Part shown: positions 54,048 to 62,956 of the stretch, in pieces
Numbering within the stretch: the stretch's first letter is position 1
Layout of the letters: the number at the start of each line of letters is the position of its first letter
Assembly: GCA_963735445.1 (NCBI GenBank)
Contig: CAVTLC010000016.1
Coordinates: 1-64,000 of the forward strand
From: AP-15 sp963735445
Lineage (GTDB): Bacteria > Pseudomonadota > Alphaproteobacteria > ATCC43930 > CGMCC-115725
Direction of reading: 5' to 3'
DNA length: 64,000 bases
Notes under the pieces: model-generated
Databases searched by the model: none
Told to the model about the DNA's origin: nothing
The model's input: the letters and a program-made list of their open reading frames with translations, nothing else
Translations under genes and position numbers: made by a program

Positions 54048-55145
54048 CTGGATCGACCCCGACCGTTCTTATGACCGCCGATGCGGTCGGCGGTGTGTGG
54101 TCCTACGCGCTCGGGCTCTGTGCCGCACTGCCCGATATTCGTTTTATTCTCGCCACACTGGGACCGCGGCCTCGCCCGGCACAGCAGGCCGCCGTTTCCC
54201 AGCTCGACAATGTCATTCTGGCGCAAAGCGACTTTCGTCTCGAATGGATGACAGGAGGCCAGGCCGACATCTCAGCCAGCACGCGTTGGCTCGAGGCGCT
54301 CGCAGTGCAACACGCGGTCGATGTCGTGCATGTCAATGGCTATGCCCAGGCGCGGCTCGGCAGCGATCGCCCGATCGTGACCGTCGCCCATTCCGACGTG
54401 CTCAGCTGGTGGAAGGCAGTGCGCGGCGAAGCGGCGCCGGCAGAGTGGCGCGGCTATCGCCGACAGGTGGTCGGCGGGTTGCGCGCCGCCGACTGTGTTG
54501 TGGCGCCGACGCGCGCGGTGCAGGACGATCTCCGCCGGCAATACGGACTACCATTGTGGAATACTCGGATCATTCCCAATGGCATTGATTTGAGCGCCTT
54601 CATGCCGCGACCCAAACGGCCGGTAATTATGGCCGCCGGCCGGATCTGGGATGAGGCGAAGAATTTGCGCCTGCTCGACGATATTGCGCCGCGTGTCGAC
54701 TGGCCGATCGAAATCGCCGGCGAGACGTCGCATCCCGAACAGGGCGTTGCCGATTTGCGCCATGCCCGGCTGCTTGGCGTACTTCGCCCGGAGGAAATGC
54801 GCCGACATCTTGCTGAGGCTGCGATCTTTGCGGCGCCGGCACTTTACGAGCCGTTCGGCCTCACGGTGCTCGAAGCGGCGGCGGCGGGCTGCGCATTGGT
54901 GCTCGGCGATATTGCTTCGTTGCGTGAGAATTGGGAGGGCGCGGCGATTTTCCTGCCACCCGCGGACGCCGAGCGAGTGGCAGGCCGCCCTCACCCGCTT
55001 GATCGACAATCGTGAGGAACGCCAGCGGCTTGCCGCCGCCGCCCGTATCCGCGCCAAGCGCTTCACGCTTGCCAATACCGCCCGCCGTTACCGCGCGCTG
55101 TATTGCGATCTGATTGGCGATCGAGCCAAAGGGCGGGCGGCGTAA
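54044..55145 (+). CDS. GT4-family glycosyltransferase, one frameshift
   Basis: Glycosyltransferase of about 366 residues with GT-B fold. Donor-site features are NGIDLSAFMPRPKRPVIMAA, GRIWDEAKNLRLL, and the E-x7-E motif in YEPFGLTVLEAAAAG typical of retaining GT4 enzymes. The N-terminal acceptor domain has TADAVGGVWSYALGL and VVHVNGYAQARLG. GTG at 54044 overlaps the radical SAM stop. A +1 shift near 54968 moves the last 55 residues (EWQAALTRLIDNREERQRL) to another frame, with no sequence lost. Acceptor and donor are unknown. Confidence 0.85.
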
Positions 55146-56272
55146 TGGCGAAAATCGTGCTGTTCTGCCATTCGCTGCGCTCGGACTGGAACCACGGCAA
55201 TGCGCATTTCCTGCGCGGGATCGCCACAGAATTGCAGGCGCGCGGGTTTGACGTTCAGACCTTCGAGCCCGAAAACGGCTGGAGCGCCGTTAATCTCGTA
55301 AAGGATGCGGGACCGTCGGCGCTGACCGCTTGGCGCTCGGTTTATCCCGATCTGCCGGTGACGACCTACGACCCGGAGGACATCGACCTCGATAGCACTC
55401 TCGACGGCGCCGATCTCGTCTTGGTGCACGAGTGGACCGATCCGGCTCTCGTCGGCCGACTGGCGGCACGCCGCCGGGCCGGAGCGCGCTTCCTGCTTCT
55501 GTTTCTCGACACGCACCATCGCATGGTCAGCGCCGTCGACGAGATGTCGCGGTTCGATCTCGACGGGTTCGACGCGGTGCTGGCTTTTGGCACGGCGCTC
55601 GCCGAGGCCTACCGCCGGCATGGCTGGGGTCGGCGTGTCTATACCTGGCACGAGGGCGCCGACCTTCGCGTGTTCCGGCCCTACCCAGAAATGTTGCAAG
55701 ACCGCGATCTGGTGTGGATCGGCAATTGGGGAGACGGGGAGCGCGCCGCGGAGCTTCGCGAATTTCTGATCGAGCCGGTTAGCGCACTGGGATTGTCGGC
55801 GCGAGTGCACGGCGTGCGCTATCCGGTCGAAGCCCGGGCCGCACTGGCCGCAGCCGGAATTGACTATGCCGGCTATCTCGCCAATTTCGCGGCGCCGCTC
55901 GCCTTTGCGGCGGCGCGGATGACGGTTCACGTCCCGCGGCGCCCCTATACCCGACTGCTCCCTGGGATTCCGACGATCCGTATGTTCGAGGCGCTCGCCT
56001 GCGGAATCCCGCTGGTCTCGGCACCGTGGGACGATTGCGAAGGGTTGTTCACAGCGGGCGACGATTACCTGGTCGCGCAAAACGGCGCCGAAATGCGCCG
56101 CCACCTCGCTGACCTACACGCCGACTCCGCGTTGCGGGCAGATCTCGCTGCTCATGGAAGAGCGACCGTCGTAGCGCGTCATAGCTGCGCACGCCGGGTC
56201 GAGGAGCTGCTGGCGATCTGCTCGGCGTTAGGGCGCGATCTGGCCGAGCCGGCGCTGGCGGCCGTGCAATGA
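55145..56272 (+). CDS. CgeB-like glycosyltransferase
   Basis: GT-B glycosyltransferase of about 375 residues. It has FCHSLRSDWNHGNAHFLRGI in the N-terminal domain, LVLVHEWTDPALVGRLAARR, and the C-terminal TIRMFEALACGIPLVSAPWD with the donor-site acidic residue following. It belongs to the loose CgeB/GT1-like group of sugar transferases. The ATG at 55145 overlaps the previous TAA by one base. It differs clearly from the next three CgeB-like genes, so it probably acts on a different step. Confidence 0.8.
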   Translation: MAKIVLFCHSLRSDWNHGNAHFLRGIATELQARGFDVQTFEPENGWSAVNLVKDAGPSALTAWRSVYPDLPVTTYDPEDIDLDSTLDGADLVLVHEWTDPALVGRLAARRRAGARFLLLFLDTHHRMVSAVDEMSRFDLDGFDAVLAFGTALAEAYRRHGWGRRVYTWHEGADLRVFRPYPEMLQDRDLVWIGNWGDGERAAELREFLIEPVSALGLSARVHGVRYPVEARAALAAAGIDYAGYLANFAAPLAFAAARMTVHVPRRPYTRLLPGIPTIRMFEALACGIPLVSAPWDDCEGLFTAGDDYLVAQNGAEMRRHLADLHADSALRADLAAHGRATVVARHSCARRVEELLAICSALGRDLAEPALAAVQ

Positions 56273-56282
56273 CGATCGTGCA

Positions 56283-57365
56283 ATGACGCCGCTCAACATA
56301 GCGTTTTTCGGATCAAGCCTGGTTTCGGCCTATTGGAACGGCGCCGCCACCTATTACCGCGGCATATTGAAAGCGCTCGCGGCCAACGGACACCGCATCA
56401 CTTTCTACGAACCCGACGCTTACGATCGACAAAAGCATCGCGACATCCCCGATCCGCACTGGGCGGATGTCGTCGTCTATTCGGCCGAGGGTCAGCGCGG
56501 CGTCGAATGCGCGCTTGAAAACGCGCGGGATGCCGATCTGATCGTCAAAGCGAGCGGCGTTGGCGTTTTCGATACGCTGCTCGAAGCCCGCGTGCCGGCA
56601 ATCAAGCGCCCCGGCGCGATCGCCGCCTTTTGGGATGTCGATGCCCCGGCGACCCTCGACCGCATCGCCGCCGACCCAAACGATCCGTTCCGCGCGCTGG
56701 TCCCGCAATACGACCTTATCTTGACTTACGGCGGCGGCCCGCCGGTCGTCTCTGGGTACGAGCGCTTTGGCGCCCGCCGCTGTGTGCCGATCTATAACGG
56801 GCTCGACCCGCTGACCCACTATCCGGTCCCGCCCGAGCCCCGTTTTCTGTGCGATCTCGGGCTTCTTGCCAACCGCTTGCCCGATCGCGAGCGGCGGATC
56901 GACGAATTTTTCATTGCGGTAGCGGCCGATTTGCCCGACCGAAAGTTTCTGCTCGGCGGCAATGGCTGGGACGACAAGCCATTGCCGGCCAATGTCGGCT
57001 ATCTCGGACATGTCTTCACCCGCGACCACAACGCGTTCAACGCTTCGGCACTGGCGGTGCTGAACGTCAGCCGTGACAGCATGGCGGCATATGGGTTCAG
57101 CCCGGCGACCCGAGTGTTTGAGGCGGCCGGGGCCGGCGCTTGCATCATTACCGACGCCTGGGAAGGATTGGCGCAGTTCTTCGAGCCGGGCCACGAAATT
57201 CTGGTTGCCGAAAACGGGCCGGCGGTGGCCGAGACATTGGCACGATTGAGGAGGGACGAGGCGCACCGCATCGGCGCCGCCGCGCGGACGCGCGCTCTCG
57301 CCGACCACACCTACGCTCAACGCGTCGCATTGCTGCAGCGCGTATTGGACGGGTCAGAGCAATGA
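56283..57365 (+). CDS. CgeB-like glycosyltransferase
   Basis: Glycosyltransferase of 360 residues. N-terminus: NIAFFGSSLVSAYWNGAATY and RGILKALAANGHRITFYEPD. The middle has GAIAAFWDVDAPATLDRIAA, and the C-terminal domain has TRVFEAAGAGACIITDAWEG followed by LAQFFEPGHEILVAENG. The layout matches the two following genes, so the three are related. The gene starts ten bases after the preceding one and overlaps the following ATG by four, within an uninterrupted operon. Confidence 0.82.
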   Translation: MTPLNIAFFGSSLVSAYWNGAATYYRGILKALAANGHRITFYEPDAYDRQKHRDIPDPHWADVVVYSAEGQRGVECALENARDADLIVKASGVGVFDTLLEARVPAIKRPGAIAAFWDVDAPATLDRIAADPNDPFRALVPQYDLILTYGGGPPVVSGYERFGARRCVPIYNGLDPLTHYPVPPEPRFLCDLGLLANRLPDRERRIDEFFIAVAADLPDRKFLLGGNGWDDKPLPANVGYLGHVFTRDHNAFNASALAVLNVSRDSMAAYGFSPATRVFEAAGAGACIITDAWEGLAQFFEPGHEILVAENGPAVAETLARLRRDEAHRIGAAARTRALADHTYAQRVALLQRVLDGSEQ

Positions 57366-58534
57366 GCGCAGCGACCGCTGGCCCGGACAAATTGCGGATT
57401 GTGATCCTCGGGCTGTCGATCACGTCATCGTGGGGAAACGGCCACGCGACAACCTATCGCGCTCTGATAAAAGCCCTGTGCAATCGCGGCCATCAGGTGC
57501 TGTTCCTGGAACGCGAAACACCGTGGTACCGCGACCATCGCGACCTGCCGCAGCCACCCTTTGGGATGACCCGCCTCTACGACAGCGTCGGCGAATTGCA
57601 CGAGCGCTGGAGCGGCGCGCTGCGCAATGCCGATCTCGTGATTGTCGGCTCGTATGTCCCCGATGGGATCGAGGTCTGTGAGTTTGCCCAGCGTCAGGCT
57701 GGTGGGCTGGTCGCTTTTTACGATATCGACACTCCGGTCACACTGGCCGCGCTCGCTGATGGCAGCTGCGAATACTTATCCGCTGATCTGATCCCCGGTT
57801 TCGACCTCTATCTCTCTTTTACCGGCGGGCCGGTGTTGCGGCATATCGAGCACGAATTCGGGGCACCGGCGGCACGGGTTCTCTACTGTGGGGTCGATCC
57901 CGATTGCCATCGCCCGGCGCCGGTCACGCCGAGCTGGGATCTCGGTTATCTCGGCACCTACAGTGCGGATCGCCAGCCGGCACTCGAGCGGCTAATGTGC
58001 AGCCCGGCACGGCGCTGGCGAGAGGGCCGCTTTGCGGTCGCGGGTTCGCTCTACCCGTCCGAGATCCGCTGGCCGGGAAACCTCGACCGCATCGAACATA
58101 TCGATCCCGCCGGGCACGCGACGTTTTATGCGCGTCAGCGTTTCACGCTAAACGTGACCCGCGCAAACATGATCTGCCGCGGCTACTCGCCGAGCGTTCG
58201 CCTGTTCGAGGCTGCCGCCTGCGGCACCCCGATCATCAGCGATTGGTGGGCCGGTCTCGACGAAATCCTTTGCCCGGACCGCGAAATCTTGATCGCCGAC
58301 AGCGCCGACGACGTGCTGCGATATCTGCGCGATCTGACCGAAACGCAGCGCCTGCAGCTGGCGCACCGCGCGCGTGAACGCGTTCTTGCCTGCCACACGG
58401 CCGAGCATCGCGCAGCAACGCTCGAATCGTATGTTGACGAGGCTCGGCAGCGAAAGGACAACCGCAGCCGGTCGGCGCGCGGCCAAAACACAATTCAATT
58501 AGAGCCAATGACCGCGGGAGAGACGCCGCGATGA
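57362..58534 (+). CDS. CgeB-like glycosyltransferase
   Basis: Glycosyltransferase of about 390 residues. Key stretches are ILGLSITSSWGNGHATTYRA, LVAFYDIDTPVTLAAL, VLYCGVDPDCHRPAP, LGYLGTYSADRQPALERLM and RLFEAAACGTPIISDWWAGL. All have close counterparts in the next gene, which makes the two tandem paralogues. ATG at 57362 overlaps the upstream stop in ATGA; a longer open frame upstream is only out-of-phase reading of the previous gene. About 30 extra charged residues at the C-terminus (ARQRKDNRSRSARGQ) are unique to this copy. Confidence 0.85.
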   Translation: MSAATAGPDKLRIVILGLSITSSWGNGHATTYRALIKALCNRGHQVLFLERETPWYRDHRDLPQPPFGMTRLYDSVGELHERWSGALRNADLVIVGSYVPDGIEVCEFAQRQAGGLVAFYDIDTPVTLAALADGSCEYLSADLIPGFDLYLSFTGGPVLRHIEHEFGAPAARVLYCGVDPDCHRPAPVTPSWDLGYLGTYSADRQPALERLMCSPARRWREGRFAVAGSLYPSEIRWPGNLDRIEHIDPAGHATFYARQRFTLNVTRANMICRGYSPSVRLFEAAACGTPIISDWWAGLDEILCPDREILIADSADDVLRYLRDLTETQRLQLAHRARERVLACHTAEHRAATLESYVDEARQRKDNRSRSARGQNTIQLEPMTAGETPR

Positions 58535-59626
58535 AGCTGGTTATCTTTGGCCTCTCGGTCAGTTCATCCTGGGGGAATGGTCACGCGGTGCTATGGCGGG
58601 CGCTGATCCGCAGTCTCGCGGCCCAAGGTCACCGGGTCACGTTCTTCGAGCGCGACGTGCCGTACTACGCGGAACACCGCGATCTCACCGAGCTCGACGA
58701 CGCTTCGCTGGTTTTGTACGGCGACTGGGCCGAGATCGCCTCCTGTGCCCGGCGGCAACTTGCTGACGCCGACGCCGCGATCGTCACCTCTTATTGCCCC
58801 GACGCGCTGGCCGCTACCGATCTTGATTTTGGATAGCCGGGCCGTGCGCGTCTTTTATGATCTCGACAGCCCGGTCACTTTGGCGCGGCTCAGCGCCGGC
58901 GAACAGGTCGGCTATATCGGCGGCGACGGTCTTGCCGGGTTCGATCTGGTTTTGAGCTATGCCGGGGGCATGGCGCTGACCGCCTTGCGCGAGCGCCTCG
59001 GCGCGGCGCGGGTGGCGCCACTTTATGGCTCGGTCGATCCGGACTGCTATCGCCCGGCGCCGCAACCGGAAGGGCCGCGGGCGGCGCTGTCTTATCTCGG
59101 GACCTACGCCGAAGATCGGCAATCGCAGCTGCGCCGGCTTTTTCTCGAGCCCGCGAAACGCCTGCCAGATCAGCGGTTCGTCATCGGAGGCGCCCTCTAT
59201 CCTCCCGATTTCCCGTGGCGCCCGAATATCTTTTTCGAACGTCACGTCTACCCGCCGCAGCATCCGCGTTTTTACGCGGCGGCGCGCTCGACATTGAACA
59301 TTACGCGAGCGGCGATGGCGGCCTGTGGCTGGTGCCCTTCCGGGCGGCTGTTTGAGGCGGCAGCGTGCGCCACCCCGATCCTTAGCGATTGGTGGGAAGG
59401 TCTCGACGAGTTTTTTATTCCCGGTCAGGAAATTCTCGTCGTCGACTCCGCCGAGGACGTGCTGAACGCCCTCGAATTGAGCGATCGCGAGTTGTCGATG
59501 TTCGGAGCCGCCGCGCGCGAACGCGCATTGGCCCACCATACTGCGGACTGCCGCGCAACCGAACTGGTGCGGCTCCTATCGTCGGTGCACCAGCAGGCAT
59601 TTGCTGATCGCTGTCAGGAGGCTTGA
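58531..59626 (+). CDS. CgeB-like glycosyltransferase, one frameshift
   Basis: Tandem paralogue of the preceding gene: IFGLSVSSSWGNGHAVLWRA, VRVFYDLDSPVTLARLS, PLYGSVDPDCYRPAPQ, LSYLGTYAEDRQSQLRRLF and RLFEAAACATPILSDWWEGL. The reading frame shifts by +1 near 58821. Removing one T gives the smooth join ATDLILDSRAVRVFYDL, so the repaired length is about 364. The ATG overlaps the upstream stop (ATGA). The paired paralogues may add two similar sugars or recognise two successive acceptors. Confidence 0.83.
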
Positions 59627-59629
59627 GCG

Positions 59630-60412
59630 ATGTGGGGGATCATCCCGGCCGCCGGGAACGGGACACGCATTCAGCCTCTCGCCTTTTCCAAGGAATTGCT
59701 GCCTGTGGGCAGCCGGTTCGACGGCGACACCGAGCGGCCGCGCGCGGTCAGCGAATATTTGGTGGAGCGGATGCTTTGTGCTGGCGCCGACCGCATCTGC
59801 TTTGTCATCTCGCCGTGGAAGTCCGACATTCTGCAATACTTTGGCGCGCGCGTTGACGGTGCCGCGATCGCCTATGTCGTCCAGCCGGAGGCGCTCGGTC
59901 TGTGCGACGCAATCTTTCGCGCATTGCCGCTGATCCGGCCGGACGAGTCCGTGTTGGTCGGCTTGCCGGATACCATCTGGCTGCCGGAAGACGCTCTATC
60001 CGCGTTACCAGACGATAAACTGGCCTTTTTGACTTTTCCGGTCGCGCGGCCGGAATTCTTTGACGCGGTTGCGACCGACCAGGACGGTCGGGTCCGGGAA
60101 ATTCAAGTCAAGTCACCGGGCGCTTCGACGCGGTGGATTTGGGGCGCGTTCCGGCTTCCCGGTGCGGTTTTACACGCGCTATATCGGCTTTGGGAAATGC
60201 GCGAGCGCCGCGACGAATATATCGGGACTTTGGTCAACGCCTATCTCGCACAAGGGGGCGAAGCAGTGGCAGTGGGCGCCGGCACAGACTATGTCGACGT
60301 CGGCACATTGGGCGGCTATCGTCAAGCGATGCGGCTGCTGACCAGTAAGCGGGCGCACGCCGGAACAATCCTCGATGTCGGGAATGCAATGCGCCGGGAG
60401 CGACGGTTATGA
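59630..60412 (+). CDS. Sugar-phosphate nucleotidyltransferase (RmlA-like)
   Basis: Enzyme of 260 residues that would activate a sugar-1-phosphate with NTP. The signature IIPAAGNGTRIQPLAFSKEL followed by LPVG is the RmlA/GalU nucleotide-binding loop with the catalytic arginine and lysine. VGLPDTIWLPEDALS carries the metal-binding Asp of the second motif, and GTDYVDVGTLGGYRQAM the C-terminal one. The loop is slightly divergent (Ser-Lys-Glu in place of Pro-Lys-x). It is placed between glycosyltransferases and a methyltransferase, so it probably makes the donor used in this operon. Confidence 0.85.
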   Translation: MWGIIPAAGNGTRIQPLAFSKELLPVGSRFDGDTERPRAVSEYLVERMLCAGADRICFVISPWKSDILQYFGARVDGAAIAYVVQPEALGLCDAIFRALPLIRPDESVLVGLPDTIWLPEDALSALPDDKLAFLTFPVARPEFFDAVATDQDGRVREIQVKSPGASTRWIWGAFRLPGAVLHALYRLWEMRERRDEYIGTLVNAYLAQGGEAVAVGAGTDYVDVGTLGGYRQAMRLLTSKRAHAGTILDVGNAMRRERRL

Positions 60413-61185
60413 CCGAACGCGACCTCGACGAGATCAGGCGTCAGGCGACGGCATTAGGGCCGTGGTTCCACAACATCGATTTGGGCGGGGTCGCGACGGC
60501 GCCCGAGCATTTTCTCGGCGATTACCCGGCGGTGAAATGGCGGCGCTTCGCGCACGCGCTGCCGGCTGACCTCAGTGGCCGCACAGTGCTCGATATTGGC
60601 TGCAATGGCGGGTTCTACTCGATCGAAATGAAACGGCGCGGCGCGGCGCGCGTCGTCGCCATTGATTTCGACGAGGATTATTTGCGCCAGGCGCGCTTTG
60701 CCGCGCAAATCCTTGGGGTCACCATCGAGTTCAAATGCCTCTCGGTCTACGACGTCGCGGCTTTGGGAGAGCGTTTCGACCTCGTCCTGTTCCTTGGCGT
60801 TCTCTACCATTTGCGCCATCCGTTGCTGGCGCTGGATTTGATCCGCGAGCATGTCGTCCGAGACCTGTTCGTCTGTCAGTCGATGCAGCGCGGTGATCCG
60901 TCAGTGGAACAACTGGCGGAAGACTATCCGTTCGAAGAGAAAGCGATTTTCGAACGTCCGGGTTTTCCACGCCTTGCCTTTGTCGAGCACTGCTATGCCG
61001 GCGACAACACCAACTGGTGGATTCCCAATCGCGCCTGCACTGCGGCGATGCTGCGCAGCGCCGGTTTCGTGATCGCCGGCAACCCCGAGGAGGAGGTGTT
61101 TGTCTGCCGCCCGGGACCAGCCAATTCAGGCTATGCTGTGTACCCGGCGCGCAAATCGCGGCAGCACAATGGAGCAGCGGCATGA
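60409..61185 (+). CDS. SAM-dependent methyltransferase, CmoB-like (TIGR04290-type)
   Basis: Class I methyltransferase of 258 residues. LGPWFHNIDLGGVATAPEHF resembles the entry region of the tRNA-modifying CmoB. The SAM site is VLDIGCNGGFYSIEMKRRGA, with VVAIDFDEDYLRQARFA and FDLVLFLGVLYHLRHPLLAL. I recognise it as close to the uncharacterised TIGR04290 family, which I recall as occurring with glycosyltransferases and a xylosidase-like gene, as here. A small-molecule or sugar acceptor is therefore more likely than tRNA. It overlaps both neighbours by four bases. Confidence 0.83.
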   Translation: MTERDLDEIRRQATALGPWFHNIDLGGVATAPEHFLGDYPAVKWRRFAHALPADLSGRTVLDIGCNGGFYSIEMKRRGAARVVAIDFDEDYLRQARFAAQILGVTIEFKCLSVYDVAALGERFDLVLFLGVLYHLRHPLLALDLIREHVVRDLFVCQSMQRGDPSVEQLAEDYPFEEKAIFERPGFPRLAFVEHCYAGDNTNWWIPNRACTAAMLRSAGFVIAGNPEEEVFVCRPGPANSGYAVYPARKSRQHNGAAA

Positions 61186-62120
61186 TCGAAGCCGTGATGC
61201 TGTGGAACGAGCCCAATAATAAATCGCATTGGGATTTGGAGCTCGATCCCGATTGGTCGAAATTTTCGCGCATGATGCGACTGACCGGGGACGCAATCGC
61301 CGGTGCGGCGCCGGGTTTGGCTCGAGTACTGGGCGGCATTTCGCCGATCGACCCGGCCTTTATCCGCAATCTCGCCGGGCAAGGCGTTCTCGAACGGCTC
61401 GATGTCGTGGCAGTGCACGGCTTTCCGCTTGACTGGAATTTGTGGCCGATTGACGACTGGCCGGCCAAGCTATGCGAAATCAGCGAAGTGACCGACCTGC
61501 CGATTTGGGTCTCCGAATGCGGCGCCTCGAGCTTTGGCGCCGAAGAGGTGCAGGAATTCGGATTGCGGCGCACTGCGGAGTTGCTGATCGGCCGGGCATC
61601 GCGAATTCATTGGTACAGTCTGTTCGATCTGCCCCAGGCATGGCCGGCGACGACCCGTCACAAAGAAGCGGAGGGCTCGTCCTACTACCGCCATTTCTAC
61701 ATGGGGCTGTTGCGCGAGGACGGCACGCCAAAGCGCGCCGCCGCACATTTCGCCGATTTCGCACCTGAACTCGGCATCTGCCAATGGTTTCATTTTGAGG
61801 ACCATCGGCTCGATCTGGCGGTGGATTGGCTCAAGCGGCTCGGTGTTCGTTACCTGCGCACCGGGCTCAGCTGGGCCGATAGCTTGCGCCCGAATGCCGA
61901 GGCTTGGTTTGACCGCCAGATGCGCGCGCTGGAGCCGTTCGACGTCACACTGACATTCTGCTTTACGCCGGAGGAGCGCGGGCTCGCACCGCATCACACC
62001 AGCCCGCCGCAGGTGGACGAGGAATTCGCGGAATTCTGCGTGCGGATGATCCGGCGTTACTATCAGGCGGGCGCCGGTTACGGGCCAAACCCGGCTGTGA
62101 CGGCGGCGTCGCCGGGGTGA
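61182..62120 (+). CDS. Beta-xylosidase-like (clan GH-A) protein with apparent circular permutation
   Basis: Protein of about 312 residues annotated in relatives as beta-xylosidase. The candidate acid/base glutamate is in MLWNEPNNKSHWD right at the N-terminus, and a candidate nucleophile glutamate in PIWVSECGASSFGAEE. In ordinary GH-A barrels the NEP motif ends strand 4. Here the parts that look like strands 1-3 (DLAVDWLKRLGVRYLRTGLS, PFDVTLTFCFTPEERG, DEEFAEFCVRMIRRY) come at the C-terminus instead. No signal peptide is present, so it should be cytosolic, which is odd for a polymer hydrolase. It is coupled to both neighbours by four-base overlaps. Confidence 0.75.
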   Translation: MIEAVMLWNEPNNKSHWDLELDPDWSKFSRMMRLTGDAIAGAAPGLARVLGGISPIDPAFIRNLAGQGVLERLDVVAVHGFPLDWNLWPIDDWPAKLCEISEVTDLPIWVSECGASSFGAEEVQEFGLRRTAELLIGRASRIHWYSLFDLPQAWPATTRHKEAEGSSYYRHFYMGLLREDGTPKRAAAHFADFAPELGICQWFHFEDHRLDLAVDWLKRLGVRYLRTGLSWADSLRPNAEAWFDRQMRALEPFDVTLTFCFTPEERGLAPHHTSPPQVDEEFAEFCVRMIRRYYQAGAGYGPNPAVTAASPG

Positions 62121-62950
62121 TCGCGGTCAGGCCGGGTGCGCGGGCCGAACAGGCTCGCGAGCTGCTGACGCAATTGGCCGGTAGCGGACCGATCGTCTCT
62201 CGGCTGATGATCGTCGTCGCCCATCCCGATGACGAGACCCTCGCTCTCGGCGGGCAAATCTCGCGGCTGCGCGACGCGTTACTGGTGCACCTGACCGACG
62301 GCGCGCCGCGAGACGGCGAGGATGCCCGGCATCACGGTTTCACCGCGCCGGCCGACTATGCTGCGGCAAGGCGGAAAGAGCTCGCAGCAGCATTGATTGC
62401 GGGCGAGGCCGCCGGGGTGCGGTCGGCGGCGCTCGATATCCCGGACAAGGAAGCTTATCGCGATCTCGCCGGACTAGCCCGGCGACTCCTCGAATTGCTA
62501 AAGCGCGAATGCCCGCTCGCGGTGCTGACCCATGCCTATGAAGGCGGACACCCCGACCATGACGCCGCCGCTTTCGCGGTCTATGCCGCGTGCCGATGCC
62601 TGGACGCCGGGGATCGACCGGCAATCATCGAGATGCCGTTCTATCACGCCTGCGACGACCGGATGGTCTGCGGCCGATTTCTGCCGGGTCAAGGCGAAGA
62701 ACTAATTATCCCGCTTGCCGAAGGCGACCTGCAGCGAAAGCAACGGATGGTCGATTGCTTCACGACCCAGCGCGAGATGCTGCTGCAATTCCCGCTCAGT
62801 CCCGAGCGCTTCCGGCTGGCGCCGGCATACGATTTCCGCCAGCCGCCGCATCCCGGTCCGTTGCTCTACGAAATGTTCGGCTGGGGCATTAGCGGGACCG
62901 AGTGGCGGAACCGGGCGGCTGAGGCGCTCGACGCGCTGGGCCTAGCCTGA
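62117..62950 (+). CDS. PIG-L/LmbE-family deacetylase
   Basis: Zinc-dependent N-deacetylase of 277 residues. Zinc and catalytic residues are in IVVAHPDDETLALGGQ and YEGGHPDHDAAAFAVYAACR. Relatives remove the acetyl group from N-acetylglucosamine on inositol, malate or antibiotics. GTG at 62117 overlaps the upstream stop (GTGA); a start at the internal ATG before IVVAHPDDE is possible but would lose an N-terminal helix. In this operon it would expose an amine on a GlcNAc-type unit, implying an amino sugar in the product. Confidence 0.88.
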   Translation: MIAVRPGARAEQARELLTQLAGSGPIVSRLMIVVAHPDDETLALGGQISRLRDALLVHLTDGAPRDGEDARHHGFTAPADYAAARRKELAAALIAGEAAGVRSAALDIPDKEAYRDLAGLARRLLELLKRECPLAVLTHAYEGGHPDHDAAAFAVYAACRCLDAGDRPAIIEMPFYHACDDRMVCGRFLPGQGEELIIPLAEGDLQRKQRMVDCFTTQREMLLQFPLSPERFRLAPAYDFRQPPHPGPLLYEMFGWGISGTEWRNRAAEALDALGLA

Positions 62951-62956
62951 CCGGCG

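Noticed and set aside
60409..61185. tRNA-modifying CmoB
   Set aside because: The entry region is CmoB-like, but the gene is embedded in a sugar operon, is shorter than CmoB, and no cmoA is nearby.
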